Assembly: GCA_028283725.1 (NCBI GenBank)
Contig: JAPWKC010000001.1
Location: forward strand, 186,001 to 250,000
Direction of reading: 5' to 3'
Length of the DNA: 64,000 nt
Source: Neorhizobium sp.
Lineage (GTDB): Bacteria > Pseudomonadota > Alphaproteobacteria > Rhizobiales > Rhizobiaceae
Program-made: the position numbers and the translations under genes
In this document: positions 26,016-35,468 of the stretch, one piece after another
Layout: each line of letters starts with the position of its first letter
How positions within the stretch are numbered: the first letter of the stretch is position 1
The notes under the pieces: model-generated
The model's database searches: none
What the model saw: only the letters and a program-made list of their open reading frames with translations
Told to the model about the DNA's origin: nothing

Positions 26016-26048
26016 GGCGCGCGGGATGTGATCCGGCGCGCCTCTTTC
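26016..26048 (+). promoter_or_regulatory. Large stem-loop between atpD and atpC
   Basis: GGCGCGC (26016-26022) pairs with GCGCGCC (26036-26042). After one G-G mismatch the stem continues with GGAT (26024-26027) and ATCC (26031-26034) around a 3-base loop. It is followed by TCTTTCCC, a poor T-run. It looks like a partial terminator or RNA-stabilising stem that could lower atpC output relative to atpD, matching F1 stoichiometry (three beta to one epsilon). Confidence 0.6.
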
Positions 26049-26120
26049 CCGGCATGATACGAACATCGCGTTTGGAGAGATCCAGGCGCGTCCAATGGAA
26101 ATTCAGGGAAGTGGACCGTC

Positions 26121-26528
26121 ATGGCCGACGCTTTCAATTTTGAACTGGTCTCGCCCGAACGCCTGCTCGTTTCGGAAAAAGTCACCGAAGTGGTGATCCC
26201 GGCGATGCTCGGCGACATGACTGTGCTGGTAAAGCATGCGCCTGTCATGACGACGCTGCGTCCCGGCATCGTGTCGGTGAAGCTCGCGTCCGGCCAGGTC
26301 AACAAGTATGTCGTCTTCGGCGGCTTTGCGGACATCCTGCCGGACAGCTGCACGCTGCTGGCCGAATCTGCGCTGCCGGAAAACGAAGTCACTCGCGAAA
26401 CGCTGCAGAAGCGGATCGATGCGGCACGCGCCGAGATCGAGAACGCACAGAGCGACGAGCACAAGACGAAGCTCGAACTGTTCCTCGGCGAGCTGACGCA
26501 TCTGCACGGCAACGTCATTCCGGCCTAA
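26121..26528 (+). CDS. atpC: ATP synthase F1 subunit epsilon
   Basis: A protein of 135 aa. The N-terminal beta-sandwich (ADAFNFELVSPERLLVSEKV and the LGDMTVLVKHAPVMTTLRPG loop) is followed by a helical C-terminal hairpin from about residue 88. Epsilon couples gamma rotation to the c-ring and inhibits ATP hydrolysis. It is last in atpHAGDC and is followed by a terminator. Confidence 0.96.
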   Translation: MADAFNFELVSPERLLVSEKVTEVVIPAMLGDMTVLVKHAPVMTTLRPGIVSVKLASGQVNKYVVFGGFADILPDSCTLLAESALPENEVTRETLQKRIDAARAEIENAQSDEHKTKLELFLGELTHLHGNVIPA

Positions 26529-26540
26529 CAGAAGCCAGAA

Positions 26541-26600
26541 TGTCAGGCACGGCCTGACAGTTGGACATATTCAAGGGCGGCTTTCGGGCCGCCCTTTTTA
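26541..26600 (+). terminator. Tandem stem-loops ending the atp operon
   Basis: A perfect hairpin TGTCAGGC (26541-26548) with GCCTGACA (26552-26559) precedes a canonical intrinsic terminator: AAGGGCGGC (26573-26581), 6-base loop, GCCGCCCTT (26588-26596) and a T-run. The second stem is the terminator; the first may protect the 3' end. Confidence 0.9.
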
Positions 26601-26807
26601 TTTGCGGATAATTTTGCGTCTCGAAGACCGATCGGAAAATGCAGGCAAACGCCGGAAAGGTTGTCGAGACTTAAAGGGCCGATGGTCCTTGATGCCGAAA
26701 TCCCGACCATAGCCGTTGTCCCGTTGTGACCGGACATGCCGGATATGTGTAAGGGCGGCAAAACCGGTGTTGACCGGTCGGCAGCGCGCGCGAGAGAGAG
26801 GTCAGAC
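26601..26807. other. Intergenic region upstream of fdhD
   Basis: About 200 bases after the atp terminator. It contains the palindrome GACCGGTC inside TTGACCGGTCGG (26770-26781) and a purine repeat cgagagagag (26791-26800) that acts as Shine-Dalgarno for the small frame at 26808. I see no further gene or RNA here. Confidence 0.4.
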
Positions 26808-26996
26808 ATGGCTATCCTGCAGGCGGTCGTGCCGCTCGGTGCCGTTGGTGCTCGTCTCCCAGGTCGCGCGCGGAACTTCCAATACCGGCCGTTCGCAGCT
26901 ATGGCTAGCAGGGTCATGGCACAGCGCGCTTGCTTTGCCGAAGATGCTGCATGTGAGGCTTTCGATGGGCAACGACAGAAGTACGGCCTCCGTTGA
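26808..26996 (+). CDS. Candidate small ORF overlapping the fdhD start
   Basis: 62 codons beginning MAILQAVVPLGAVGARLPGR, with a strong purine-rich Shine-Dalgarno (GAGAGAGAGG) seven bases before ATG 26808. It overlaps fdhD by 32 bases in another frame. The product is Ala/Arg-rich with no recognised domain. It could be a leader peptide coupling fdhD translation, or a chance frame in G+C-rich DNA; I lean only slightly toward real. Confidence 0.3.
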   Translation: MAILQAVVPLGAVGARLPGRARNFQYRPFAAMASRVMAQRACFAEDAACEAFDGQRQKYGLR

Positions 26997-27783
26997 CGAA
27001 ATCCGGTTTCACAATGGGGTGCTTTGCGCCGGGATGAGGGTGGTACCGGAGGAGGTGCCGATCGCGCTATCCTACGGCGGCTCCACGCATGCCGTGATGA
27101 TGGGCACGCCGGCGGACCTGCATGATTTCGCCATCGGGTTCAGCCTGACGGAAGGCATCATCACCTCGGCAGCGGAGGTCGAGGACATCGATGTGATCGA
27201 CGAAGGGCGTGGTATCGATGTACAGATCCGGCTCGCCGACCTGAAGGAAGATGCGTTGCGGGCGCGCAGACGCCATATGGCGGGGCCTGTCGGATGCGGA
27301 TTATGCGGGATCGAATCGATCGATCAGGCGATCCGACCCGTGCCTGATGTGTCGGGTGTGCGGACTGCGGTGACTGCCGGCCATATCGTCGAGGCGATTG
27401 CGGCACTCAACGGTGCCCAGCCGCTACATGGGGAAACGCATGCCGTGCACGGTGCGGGTTTCTTCCTGCCGGGGCGGGGGCTCCTCGCCGTCCGAGAGGA
27501 TGTCGGGCGTCACAATGCGCTCGACAAGCTCTGCGGTTCGGTTTTGCGCGGGGCGCATCGCGGCGGCGAGGGCATTGTGGCCGTGACAAGCAGGATCTCC
27601 GTGGAAATGGTGCAGAAGACGGCCATTCTCGGCAGTGGCATTCTGGTCGCCATCTCGGCGCCGACGGCGTTGGCCATTCGCACCGCCGATGCGGCCGGGA
27701 TGACGCTGGTGGCGCTGACACGGGGCGAGGATTTCGAGATTTTCAGCCATCCCGAACGCATTGCCGGGGCCGTGTCCCGCTAG
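26965..27783 (+). CDS. fdhD: Formate dehydrogenase accessory sulfurtransferase FdhD
   Basis: A protein of 272 aa. FdhD passes sulfur from a cysteine desulfurase to the molybdenum cofactor of formate dehydrogenase. The sulfur-carrying Cys pair lies in GPVGCGLCGIES, and the conserved LAVREDVGRHNALDKLCG and VTSRISVEMVQKTAILG regions follow. ATG 26965 is preferred because TGAGG precedes it; the upstream open frame is not protein-like. No formate dehydrogenase subunit gene is in the window, so its partner is elsewhere. Confidence 0.93.
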   Translation: MGNDRSTASVDEIRFHNGVLCAGMRVVPEEVPIALSYGGSTHAVMMGTPADLHDFAIGFSLTEGIITSAAEVEDIDVIDEGRGIDVQIRLADLKEDALRARRRHMAGPVGCGLCGIESIDQAIRPVPDVSGVRTAVTAGHIVEAIAALNGAQPLHGETHAVHGAGFFLPGRGLLAVREDVGRHNALDKLCGSVLRGAHRGGEGIVAVTSRISVEMVQKTAILGSGILVAISAPTALAIRTADAAGMTLVALTRGEDFEIFSHPERIAGAVSR

Positions 27784-27845
27784 GGTATTTCCGACTTCTT
27801 CGAGACGTAGAACCGGTTCCCTCTTTTGCCGGAATGGCTCTTAAG

Positions 27846-27870
27846 CCGGCTCAAGATTGCCTTGAGCCGG
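27846..27870. repeat. Perfect inverted repeat between convergent fdhD and MCP genes
   Basis: CCGGCTCAAG (27846-27855), 5-base loop, CTTGAGCCGG (27861-27870). The position between two converging genes suggests a bidirectional transcription end, although neither side has a T-run of more than three. Confidence 0.6.
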
Positions 27871-27891
27871 ACTTTCCCGACGTCGCCGTCA

Positions 27892-29655
27892 TCAGAAATC
27901 TTCCCAGCCGTCGGACTTGGCCTTGAGATTGGCGTGGGCGACGCGAAGCGGTGCGACATGCGACGTGGGCGCCGCGTAGGCGGCGCGTGTCATGTGCGGC
28001 CGCGCCTCCTGGCTCATCCCGGTATCGAACTGGGCGAGCAGGCCACGCAGGCTCTCGGCCTCGCTTGCCAAAGAATGGCTGGCGGCCGTGGTCTCTTCCA
28101 CCATGGCGGCGTTTTTCTGGGTCGCCTGGTCCATGTGGTTGACGGCCTGGCTGATCTCGCGCAGGGCATTGGCCTGTTCGCGGGACGCTTCGACGATGGA
28201 GGCGACATTTTCGTTGATCGAACCAACCTGGGAGGCGATCTCGCGCAGCGATGTGCCGGTGCGGCCGACCAGATCCACACCATTTGCCACCTGCTGGCTG
28301 GACGTGTTGATCAGCGTCTTGATTTCCTTGGCGGCTCTGGCCGAGCGTTGCGCAAGCTCGCGCACTTCCTGGGCAACGACTGCAAAACCCTTGCCGGCTT
28401 CGCCTGCGCGTGCCGCCTCGACACCGGCGTTCAGCGCCAGAAGATTGGTCTGGAAGGCAATATCATCGATCACGCCGATGATATTGGTGATTTCACCCGA
28501 GGAGCGCGCGATCTGATCCATGGCAGCAATCGCGTCGCGGACGATGAGGCCGGACTGTTCTGCGTGTTCCTTGGTGTTGGCAACAAGCTTGCCCGCCTCA
28601 TTGGCGCTTCGGCTGGAATCGCCGACCGTGGTCGTGACTTCCTCCAGCGCGGCTGCTGCCTGTTCAAGGGCTGCCGCCTGCTGCTCGGTGCGCTTGGCAA
28701 GCTCCTGCGAGGCATCGCGCACCTCGGTGGAGGCCGCTGCAATGCCTGACGCATTCTGTGCCACGATGCCCATGGCATCCCTCAGTTTCTGCGAGACAGT
28801 GTTGAAGTCGCTGCGCAGGGCCTCCATGCTCGGCACGAAGGCCTTGTCCAGAGACTGGTTGAGCTTGCCGTCGGCCAGATCGCGCAGGCCCTTGCCGAGA
28901 ACGCCGATCGCGCTCATGCGCGGGGTGACGTCGGTGGCCAGCTTGACGACCTTGGAGACCTTGCCGGAGAGATCTCGGATCGGATTATAGGCCGCCTGGA
29001 TCCAGATCTCCCTACCGCCCTTGCCGAAGCGCACGAATTCGTTGGCGATGAATTCGCCGTCCGCCAGCTTGCGCCAGAATTCCGCATATTCTGCCGATGC
29101 GGCATAGGCGGGCTCGCAGAACAGCCGGTGATGCTTGCCGCGGATCTCCGAGAGATCGTAGCCGAGCGCCTGGCAGAAATTCTCGTTGGCGGTCAGGATC
29201 TCGCCCTGCGGGGTGAATTCGATGACTGCCTGAGACCGGCCGAGTGCGCCAAGCTTGGCGGCATCCTCGACAGCTACCAGCTTGGCAGCGGTGATATCAG
29301 CGGCGATCTTGATGACCTTATAGGGCTTTCCCGACCGGAAGACGGGATTGTAGGAGGCTTGTATCCAGACGTCGCGACCGCCCTTGGCGATGCGGCGATA
29401 TTCGCCCGCATCGTATTTGCCCTGGGCGAGATTGGACCAGAAGTCACGGTAGCCGTTGGAACTGGTGTAGTCCGCGTCGCAGAAGATCCGGTGATGCTTG
29501 CCCTTGATCTCGTCCAGCGTGTAGCCGAGCGCGCGGCAGAAATTCTCGTTGGCGGTTAGAATGACGCCGCTCAGGTCGAACTCGATCATCGCCTGCGAAC
29601 GGGATATCGCATCCACGATATGGCTGGCGCCCGCTTTTTTCCCCAGTCCCAGCAT
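27892..29655 (-). CDS. Soluble methyl-accepting chemotaxis protein with two PAS domains
   Basis: A protein of 587 aa with start ATG 29655 behind AAGGGGAT. Two tandem PAS domains occupy about 12-115 and 130-240; they share near-identical cores ([12 protein letters not shown] and [12 protein letters not shown]). A short linker follows, then the methyl-accepting signalling domain (about 290-550) with the hairpin tip [21 protein letters not shown]. No transmembrane segment is present, so this is a cytoplasmic receptor built like P. aeruginosa BdlA. The C-terminus ends in WEDF after a flexible linker, like a CheR/CheB-docking pentapeptide. The ligand is unknown; redox or oxygen sensing through PAS is an inference. 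Confidence 0.9.
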   Translation of the reverse strand: MLGLGKKAGASHIVDAISRSQAMIEFDLSGVILTANENFCRALGYTLDEIKGKHHRIFCDADYTSSNGYRDFWSNLAQGKYDAGEYRRIAKGGRDVWIQASYNPVFRSGKPYKVIKIAADITAAKLVAVEDAAKLGALGRSQAVIEFTPQGEILTANENFCQALGYDLSEIRGKHHRLFCEPAYAASAEYAEFWRKLADGEFIANEFVRFGKGGREIWIQAAYNPIRDLSGKVSKVVKLATDVTPRMSAIGVLGKGLRDLADGKLNQSLDKAFVPSMEALRSDFNTVSQKLRDAMGIVAQNASGIAAASTEVRDASQELAKRTEQQAAALEQAAAALEEVTTTVGDSSRSANEAGKLVANTKEHAEQSGLIVRDAIAAMDQIARSSGEITNIIGVIDDIAFQTNLLALNAGVEAARAGEAGKGFAVVAQEVRELAQRSARAAKEIKTLINTSSQQVANGVDLVGRTGTSLREIASQVGSINENVASIVEASREQANALREISQAVNHMDQATQKNAAMVEETTAASHSLASEAESLRGLLAQFDTGMSQEARPHMTRAAYAAPTSHVAPLRVAHANLKAKSDGWEDF

Positions 29656-29814
29656 CCGAAATCCCCTTGAAGAGCGGGAAGGTTGCCGCTCTCTGCAATT
29701 GTCCTCTGACGCATCGCCCCCAGGGCAACGTCCGTCCAACCTACATTTATATTAGATCATTCAAATATTAATAAGAGTTTTCTCGTCGTTGCTGGTTCTG
29801 CCAAAGCAAAGACC

Positions 29815-29846
29815 AAAAAAAAGCCGCGCACCCCAAGGTCCGCGGC
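29815..29846 (-). terminator. Rho-independent terminator of cheW
   Basis: Read on the minus strand, GCCGCG (29846-29841) and CGCGGC (29828-29823) form the stem, followed by a run of eight T (29822-29815). It lies 29 bases after the cheW stop. Confidence 0.85.
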
Positions 29847-29874
29847 CTGTATCAGCGCAATGGGCGCAGGATCG

Positions 29875-30354
29875 TCATGCGGCCAGATCGTCCGCCTCGT
29901 TGCCCTTGAACATCTTGGACAGGTTCAAGAAGCAGATCATGCCGTTTTCATTGGCGATCACGCCTTCCGAATAAGACTTGTCGAAGGATGCCGAGACTTC
30001 CGGAACGGGCTGGATCTGGCTCGCCGAAATGCTCAAGATGTCGGAGACGCGATCGACGAGCATGCCGATGACCATGTTGTGGACTTCCGTCACCACGATG
30101 GCGCTGCGCTCGTTGGCAACGGTGCTTTTCATGCCGAGCTTGAAGGCAAGGTCGATGATCGGGATAACCGAGCCGCGCAGGTTCATGACGCCGATGACGT
30201 CAGCCGGGGCATGCGGAAGCGGGGTCGATGGTGCCCAGCCGCGGATCTCGCGAATGGTGGTGGTCTTGACGCAGAATTCCTGGTCATGGAGCCGGAAAGC
30301 GATGATTTCCAGCATGTCGTCTCGGTAGGTGGAGGAGGGTGTCATCGAAACCAT
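29875..30354 (-). CDS. cheW: Chemotaxis coupling protein CheW
   Basis: A protein of 159 aa. CheW links receptors to the kinase CheA. The CheW fold is seen in IIAFRLHDQEFCVKTTTIRE, PADVIGVMNLRGSVIPIIDL and VHNMVIGMLVDRVSDIL. ATG 30354 shares its A with the TGA of the upstream chemoreceptor remnant (TGATG), so cheW was the second gene of an MCP-cheW operon. No CheA is in the window. It is a single-domain CheW, outside the main che operon. Confidence 0.92.
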   Translation of the reverse strand: MVSMTPSSTYRDDMLEIIAFRLHDQEFCVKTTTIREIRGWAPSTPLPHAPADVIGVMNLRGSVIPIIDLAFKLGMKSTVANERSAIVVTEVHNMVIGMLVDRVSDILSISASQIQPVPEVSASFDKSYSEGVIANENGMICFLNLSKMFKGNEADDLAA

Positions 30355-30895
30355 CAGAATTCTTCCCAGTAATCTGCCGCAGGGGCCGCGGCTGCTGCAG
30401 ACGCGGTCCGCAAGGTCGTCGTCGTGGCACGCACCGCGTGTGATGGCGGCCGATTGTTCGAAAACGTTTGCTTGGCTACAACTTTAACCGATGATGGTTG
30501 CCCAAATCTAAATCGCGCCAACAAATCGCGTCGTGCCGCCGCTTCGGCTGCGAGATCGCGGCTGATGCAAGGGTCTGCCCGACCATGGCGGCATTCTGCT
30601 GGGTGCTCTCATCCATCAGATTGATCGCCTTGCCGTTTCCCTTGAGCCCGGCTGCCTGTTCGCGGATGCGATCGACGATCGCCGCGGCATTGCTGCTGAT
30701 CCCGCCAACCTGGGTGAGGATCGCTTTCAAGGCCGACCCGGTTTCGCCGACATGGGTCACGCCACGTCGCACCTGGTCCGCAGACCTTGTGATCAGCACC
30801 TTGATCCTCTCGGTGGCCTTTGCAGAACGTGGGGCAAGTTCGCGCACGTCCTGGGCGACCACGGCAAAGCCCTTGCCGGCGCGGATTTGCGGGCT
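30354..30895 (-). pseudogene. 3' remnant of a second methyl-accepting chemotaxis protein gene
   Basis: On the minus strand the frame opens abruptly at about 30895 with [20 protein letters not shown], equal to the second half of an MCP signalling domain; everything 5' of this is missing. It continues through STQQNAAMVGQT, then a one-base shift near 30560-30590 moves the coding to another frame, reading RDLAAEAAARRDLLARFRFG and a Thr/Ala linker to the typical receptor end DYWEEF and TGA. The stop overlaps the cheW start. The intact signalling domain at 27.9 kb is clearly related but not identical. Truncation plus frameshift make it a pseudogene. Confidence 0.85.
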
Positions 30896-30957
30896 GCTTA
30901 TACAGATGTGGAGAGTTTATACGTTGAACGCATAAGCCCGATGAAGCGCTTTGCCTG

Positions 30958-33900
30958 TCAATATTCGTGTTCGTAGAACACGCCCGCCGAGCCGCCTTCG
31001 CTGCCGGCGCCGGCCTTCAGCTTCACACCCTTGCCGACATCGAGATTGATCGTCGCCTGCGCGCCATTCTGGCCGCCCTGCTCGACCTGAAGATAGGTGC
31101 GCTTGTTGATGTAGCGGCCGACGGAGACGGAGGTTTGGCCAGTGTCATCGGTCTTGATGTCGAGGTCGTCGACGCCGAGATTGCTGCGCAGGGTTTCGAG
31201 CAGCGAGCCCGATCCCCCTCCGGCGAGCTGGGTGACGGCATCGGCCAGCTGGGCGATCTGTGCCGGTGAAAGCTTCGACATGGACTGGCCGAAGATCAGC
31301 TGCGCCAGAACTTCATCCTGCGGCAGGGAAGGGGAAGACGAGAAGGCGATCGTCGGGTCATTGGCGAGGCCGGTGACATCGACGGTGATCGTCGTCGAGG
31401 ACGAGGTCGTCGACGCCTCGAGATTGAGAACCGGGATCAAGCCACCACCGAAGGTGATATCGCCATCGGTAAAATCGAGCCGCTTCGACAGAATGACGAT
31501 GCGACCGCGGCGCATCTGGAAGCCGCCTGAAATGATCGGCGCGACCGCCGTGCCGGAGACTTTCAACTCGCCGCCGAGCTCGGCATCGATGCCACGACCG
31601 CGGACGAAAATGCCGTTGGGGGCTGCAATCTGCAGGTCGAGCGCGATCGGTTTCGAGGCGCCGCTTGCGGATTTCGGCCGGATGGCCTCCATCTGCTTCA
31701 AGACGTCGGCCGGTGCGAAGCGGTGGCGGATGTCGATCGCGGTCAGGCTGCTCGGCAGCTTTGCCGGAACGGTGATCGCCGCCTTGGTGAGGGACAGGCG
31801 CCCGCCGAGGATTGGTCCTGACATCAGCGGGCCGGTGATCGTCAGCGTGCCGTCGGCCGTGACCGCCACCAGCGTGCCGTCGGCATAGGCGGCATTGGCG
31901 AGCGCGATCTTCAGGTCGGCAGGAAAGCCGGAGCCGGGCGCGAAGCCGACATTGCCACTGACGGTGACGCTGCCGCCGCCCGAAAGATTGCCGGAAACGC
32001 GAGAGATTTCCGCACGATTATCGGCGACTGCGACATCGATGACCAAGTTGTTGAGGGCGATATTGCGGCGGGCATCGACGAGCCTGCCGCCCGAGGAGGA
32101 TAGAGTGCCGTTGATGGCAGGCGCCTTGGCACTGCCGCCGACGCGCAGGTCGACATTGGCATTGCCCGTCAGGATGAAGCCCTGTGCGGCGAGCTGACCG
32201 GCGAGAACGGAGAAGGGGAAATTGCCGTTGAACTTGAAGTCCAGTGGCTTGTCGCCGGCAAGGCCGACCGCGCCGCCGCCTGTCAACGCGATGCCGCCGC
32301 CGCCCGACAGTTTCAGGTTCACGGTGACGCGATTGTCCTGAAACGTGCCGTCGGCGTCGATATTCATCGTCGCAAGACCGTTGCTCGTGGTCTGGCTGAC
32401 GGCTGCGTCCTTCCAGGTAAGATCATAGCGCACGGCCGGTGCCGCCGGCGTGCCGGTGGCGACGACCTTACCGGAAATCGTGCCGGAGGCGCCGAGACCG
32501 GGAGAGAAGGCGTTGACGAGGCTTGCCGGGATCGACTTGGCGGTCGCGTTGATATCGAGTGCGGGGGCACCGTTCTGGTTGAGGATCACCCGGCCGGCTG
32601 CGGAGAGGTCGAGCCCCTGCTGGCCGGTCAGACGGGTGCGGTCTAGTGTGACGGTACCGTTGGTGAAATTGCCGGCAGCCTGAAGTTGAAATGGAGCGAT
32701 GCCGGCGTCGCGCGATTGGCGAAGCTGTGCATCACTCCATTCTAAATCATAGCGGATCGAAGGCGCCGAAGAGGTGCCGGTGACATTGATCGTACCCGAA
32801 ATATTGCCGGCGGCATTGATCGAGGGAACGAAGGAATTGATGAGGCTTGCCGGCAAAGCCTTGACGTTGGCGGCAAGATCCAGACTTGAGCCGGCGGTGC
32901 CGGTGACGGCAAGGCTGCCCGAGCCGGTGGTGATCGTCAGGTCGGAGAGGCGCGCGCCGCCATTGGCGATGGCGATTTTCGTCGGGTTCGCCAGCTTGAC
33001 CGGGATGCCGCGGGGTGCCGCACTCAACGTATCGATGCCGACCGTGATGCCGCCTGCCGTATCCACCGAACCGGTGGTGGTCAGGGGTGCATTGTCATAG
33101 GTCGCCGCCAGATTGAAATTGGTCGTCGTGCCGCTGTGCTTGACGTCGAGATTGATGCCTTCGGCGGCCACCGAGCCACTGCCGATCTTGGACGCTCGGA
33201 CCGTGCCTTCGGCGGCGATGGTGGAGAAGTCCGGTATGGTCAGGTCGACAGCGGGGTTGGCGATCTCGATGCCGCCGCGCTTCAGCACGGAACCGGACGC
33301 CTTGATGACCGCGCCGGCCTTGCCGTCGGTATTGGTGAAGGTCGCCGTGCCCTTGATATCGCCCTGTGCCTGCTGGGCTGCGAGGGCCGCGAGCAGCGCG
33401 ACATCGGGAAAATCGAACTGCAGCGTGCCGGATGGCGCGAAGGTCTTGGAGAAGGTCAGCGCGCCATTCAGCTTGTTCGGACCGATTTCGGCGGTGATCT
33501 GCGGCGCCTTGGTCTCACCATTGGCCGAGGCGACATCGGCGTTGATGCGGATCGGCTGGCTGTCGAGCGACCCGGTCGCCGTCAGATGCCCCTGCGGCGC
33601 CTTCGGATTGGCGGTGCCGGTCAGGGTGAAATTCAGGGCTTCGAGCTTGCGGCCAACGAGGCGGGCTTCGGCCGAATTGACGACGGCCTTGACGTTCAGG
33701 GCGTCGATCGGGCCATCGGCGGAGACATCGAAACCGGCAGCGCCTTCGGCATCCGCCAGCCAGCGCTTGATATCCGGCAGGCGGCCGGCGAGATGGGTGG
33801 TCAGCTTGCCCTTTTCGAAGAGGACATTGCCGCGCGCCTCGACCGCGTTCGACTTGACCACGAGGTTTTCGAGGCTGATGCGGTCGGCGGTGACGTTTTC

Positions 33901-35451
33901 GACATAGCCTTCGGCGGCAATCGTGCCGTCGAACTTGCCCGAAAGCGAGGGCGGTAGAACGCCGGGATTGGCGAAGAGGCGGAAATTGCCGGTGACGGAT
34001 TGTTTCGAGGTATCGTAGGCGCCGCTGATCGTGCCGCTCACACCTGGGCTTTCGAGCGTTGCCGCGTCGAGGCCGAAGGCAGGGGGCGCAAGGCGCAGTG
34101 GGGCATCGAGCGTCAACGGGCCGCGGATGACGCGGGCAAGATCCGGATTTGCGAGGGCAATCTGGCCGACGGTGAGGCGGCTCTTGATCGAGCCGGCCTG
34201 CTGCACGAGGTTCAGATCCTCGCTTTCGGCCTGAAGCCGGATCTGGCCGAAACGGCCCTGCGGCAGTTCGGCGGTGTTAAGGGCCGCCGTCGCATTGAAG
34301 CGGGCATCGGTTGCAGCGCCGGTCAGGGTGAAATTCAGGCTGTCGAGCGAAAAGCGGCTGTCCTGTCCGTTGATCGGCCAGGTGATCGAGACGGGGCCAT
34401 TGGTGCCGGCAAGCCCGGCCGTCAGGCTGTTGTCGCCATTCGGATCCCAGGCGCCCTTGGCATTGACCTTCAGCGCGCCGGAGGTCAGGTCGCCGCGCTC
34501 GATATCGATGCGGCCGCTTGCGGCATAGGTGGCGGCGACATTGATATGGGTCGTGCCGTCAAACAGCGGACGGAAGGCTGGCGGCATGAGGGTTGCCAGT
34601 TCGCCACCGCCGACGACTTCCAGGCGATGGCCGCCATTGGCGACGAGAATGTGCCGGCCGCCGACAGAGATGACAGGCGTGCCATCGACGCTGCCTTCGA
34701 GCTGGCCGGCCCAGTTCGACAGCGGGCCCTCGCCATCGAGGTCAAGCTTCACCGAGGGCGCGCCGGGAAGGCGCAGCAAACGGGCGAGAAGGCCGCCCTG
34801 CGGCTCGGAGACCGAGGCCTTGAGGGTGAGGCGGTTTTCGGACGGGGCGTAGACGACATCGGCCAGCGCCTTGGCATCGGCCTCGTCCTTGCGGGTGGCC
34901 GTCAGGTTGAGCGCGATATTGGGGCCGGTCGCGTCGATCGATCCCTTGAGCGACAGGGCGAAGTCGCGGCCGGAAAGCGCCTGCGCCAGATTGATGTCCG
35001 GCAGGTCGATCTGTGCGACCTTGATGCCCACGGGCAATTGGGTGCTGCTGCCGCTCGTGGTCTGGGTCTTCACCGCCGTTGCCGGATCCGGCGGGCGGAT
35101 GAAATTGACGCTGTCGGCAGAAATGCGATCGGCGCTGAAAATGCCCTTGACGAGCGCCGTCGGCGACCAGTCGACCTTGATGCCGTCGATCTGAGCATAA
35201 GCGCCACGCGCGTCAGACAGGGTCAGCGAAGCGACCCTGAGATCGCCGCTCAGAAGGCCCTCGGGCCTTGAAAATGTCACCCGGCGGTCGGGTGTCGAAA
35301 TCAGTGCGGAGATGCGGCTTGCGGCGACATTGCCGCCGACCGGTGTGAAAGCGACGAACAGGATGACGCCGATGGCCATGACGAACAGGACCCCGACCGC
35401 GGCAATCGCGGCCTTCAAGATCCATCGCAGCAGGCCAATCATAAACGTCAT
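30958..35451 (-). CDS. tamB: Translocation and assembly module protein TamB
   Basis: A protein of 1497 aa. An N-terminal signal anchor (about 5-35, LLRWILKAAIAAVGVLFVMA) is followed by more than 1000 residues of repetitive beta-strand-rich sequence and the C-terminal DUF490/TamB domain, which contains EVLAQLIFGQSMSKLSPAQI. It ends in an aromatic C-terminus (FYEHEY). TamB spans the periplasm and works with an Omp85 partner in outer-membrane protein insertion or lipid transport. tamA is just upstream with 17 bases between. Confidence 0.93.
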   Translation of the reverse strand: MTFMIGLLRWILKAAIAAVGVLFVMAIGVILFVAFTPVGGNVAASRISALISTPDRRVTFSRPEGLLSGDLRVASLTLSDARGAYAQIDGIKVDWSPTALVKGIFSADRISADSVNFIRPPDPATAVKTQTTSGSSTQLPVGIKVAQIDLPDINLAQALSGRDFALSLKGSIDATGPNIALNLTATRKDEADAKALADVVYAPSENRLTLKASVSEPQGGLLARLLRLPGAPSVKLDLDGEGPLSNWAGQLEGSVDGTPVISVGGRHILVANGGHRLEVVGGGELATLMPPAFRPLFDGTTHINVAATYAASGRIDIERGDLTSGALKVNAKGAWDPNGDNSLTAGLAGTNGPVSITWPINGQDSRFSLDSLNFTLTGAATDARFNATAALNTAELPQGRFGQIRLQAESEDLNLVQQAGSIKSRLTVGQIALANPDLARVIRGPLTLDAPLRLAPPAFGLDAATLESPGVSGTISGAYDTSKQSVTGNFRLFANPGVLPPSLSGKFDGTIAAEGYVENVTADRISLENLVVKSNAVEARGNVLFEKGKLTTHLAGRLPDIKRWLADAEGAAGFDVSADGPIDALNVKAVVNSAEARLVGRKLEALNFTLTGTANPKAPQGHLTATGSLDSQPIRINADVASANGETKAPQITAEIGPNKLNGALTFSKTFAPSGTLQFDFPDVALLAALAAQQAQGDIKGTATFTNTDGKAGAVIKASGSVLKRGGIEIANPAVDLTIPDFSTIAAEGTVRASKIGSGSVAAEGINLDVKHSGTTTNFNLAATYDNAPLTTTGSVDTAGGITVGIDTLSAAPRGIPVKLANPTKIAIANGGARLSDLTITTGSGSLAVTGTAGSSLDLAANVKALPASLINSFVPSINAAGNISGTINVTGTSSAPSIRYDLEWSDAQLRQSRDAGIAPFQLQAAGNFTNGTVTLDRTRLTGQQGLDLSAAGRVILNQNGAPALDINATAKSIPASLVNAFSPGLGASGTISGKVVATGTPAAPAVRYDLTWKDAAVSQTTSNGLATMNIDADGTFQDNRVTVNLKLSGGGGIALTGGGAVGLAGDKPLDFKFNGNFPFSVLAGQLAAQGFILTGNANVDLRVGGSAKAPAINGTLSSSGGRLVDARRNIALNNLVIDVAVADNRAEISRVSGNLSGGGSVTVSGNVGFAPGSGFPADLKIALANAAYADGTLVAVTADGTLTITGPLMSGPILGGRLSLTKAAITVPAKLPSSLTAIDIRHRFAPADVLKQMEAIRPKSASGASKPIALDLQIAAPNGIFVRGRGIDAELGGELKVSGTAVAPIISGGFQMRRGRIVILSKRLDFTDGDITFGGGLIPVLNLEASTTSSSTTITVDVTGLANDPTIAFSSSPSLPQDEVLAQLIFGQSMSKLSPAQIAQLADAVTQLAGGGSGSLLETLRSNLGVDDLDIKTDDTGQTSVSVGRYINKRTYLQVEQGGQNGAQATINLDVGKGVKLKAGAGSEGGSAGVFYEHEY

Positions 35452-35468
35452 GCTAGATCATCAATCCT

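Noticed and set aside
26770..26781. TTGACCGGTCGG as a second FNR/FixK box upstream of fdhD
   Set aside because: The right half is TCGG, not TCAA; only the central GACCGGTC is palindromic.
34000..35271. A 423-codon plus-strand frame inside tamB
   Set aside because: Antisense shadow of tamB; no recognisable domain or Shine-Dalgarno.
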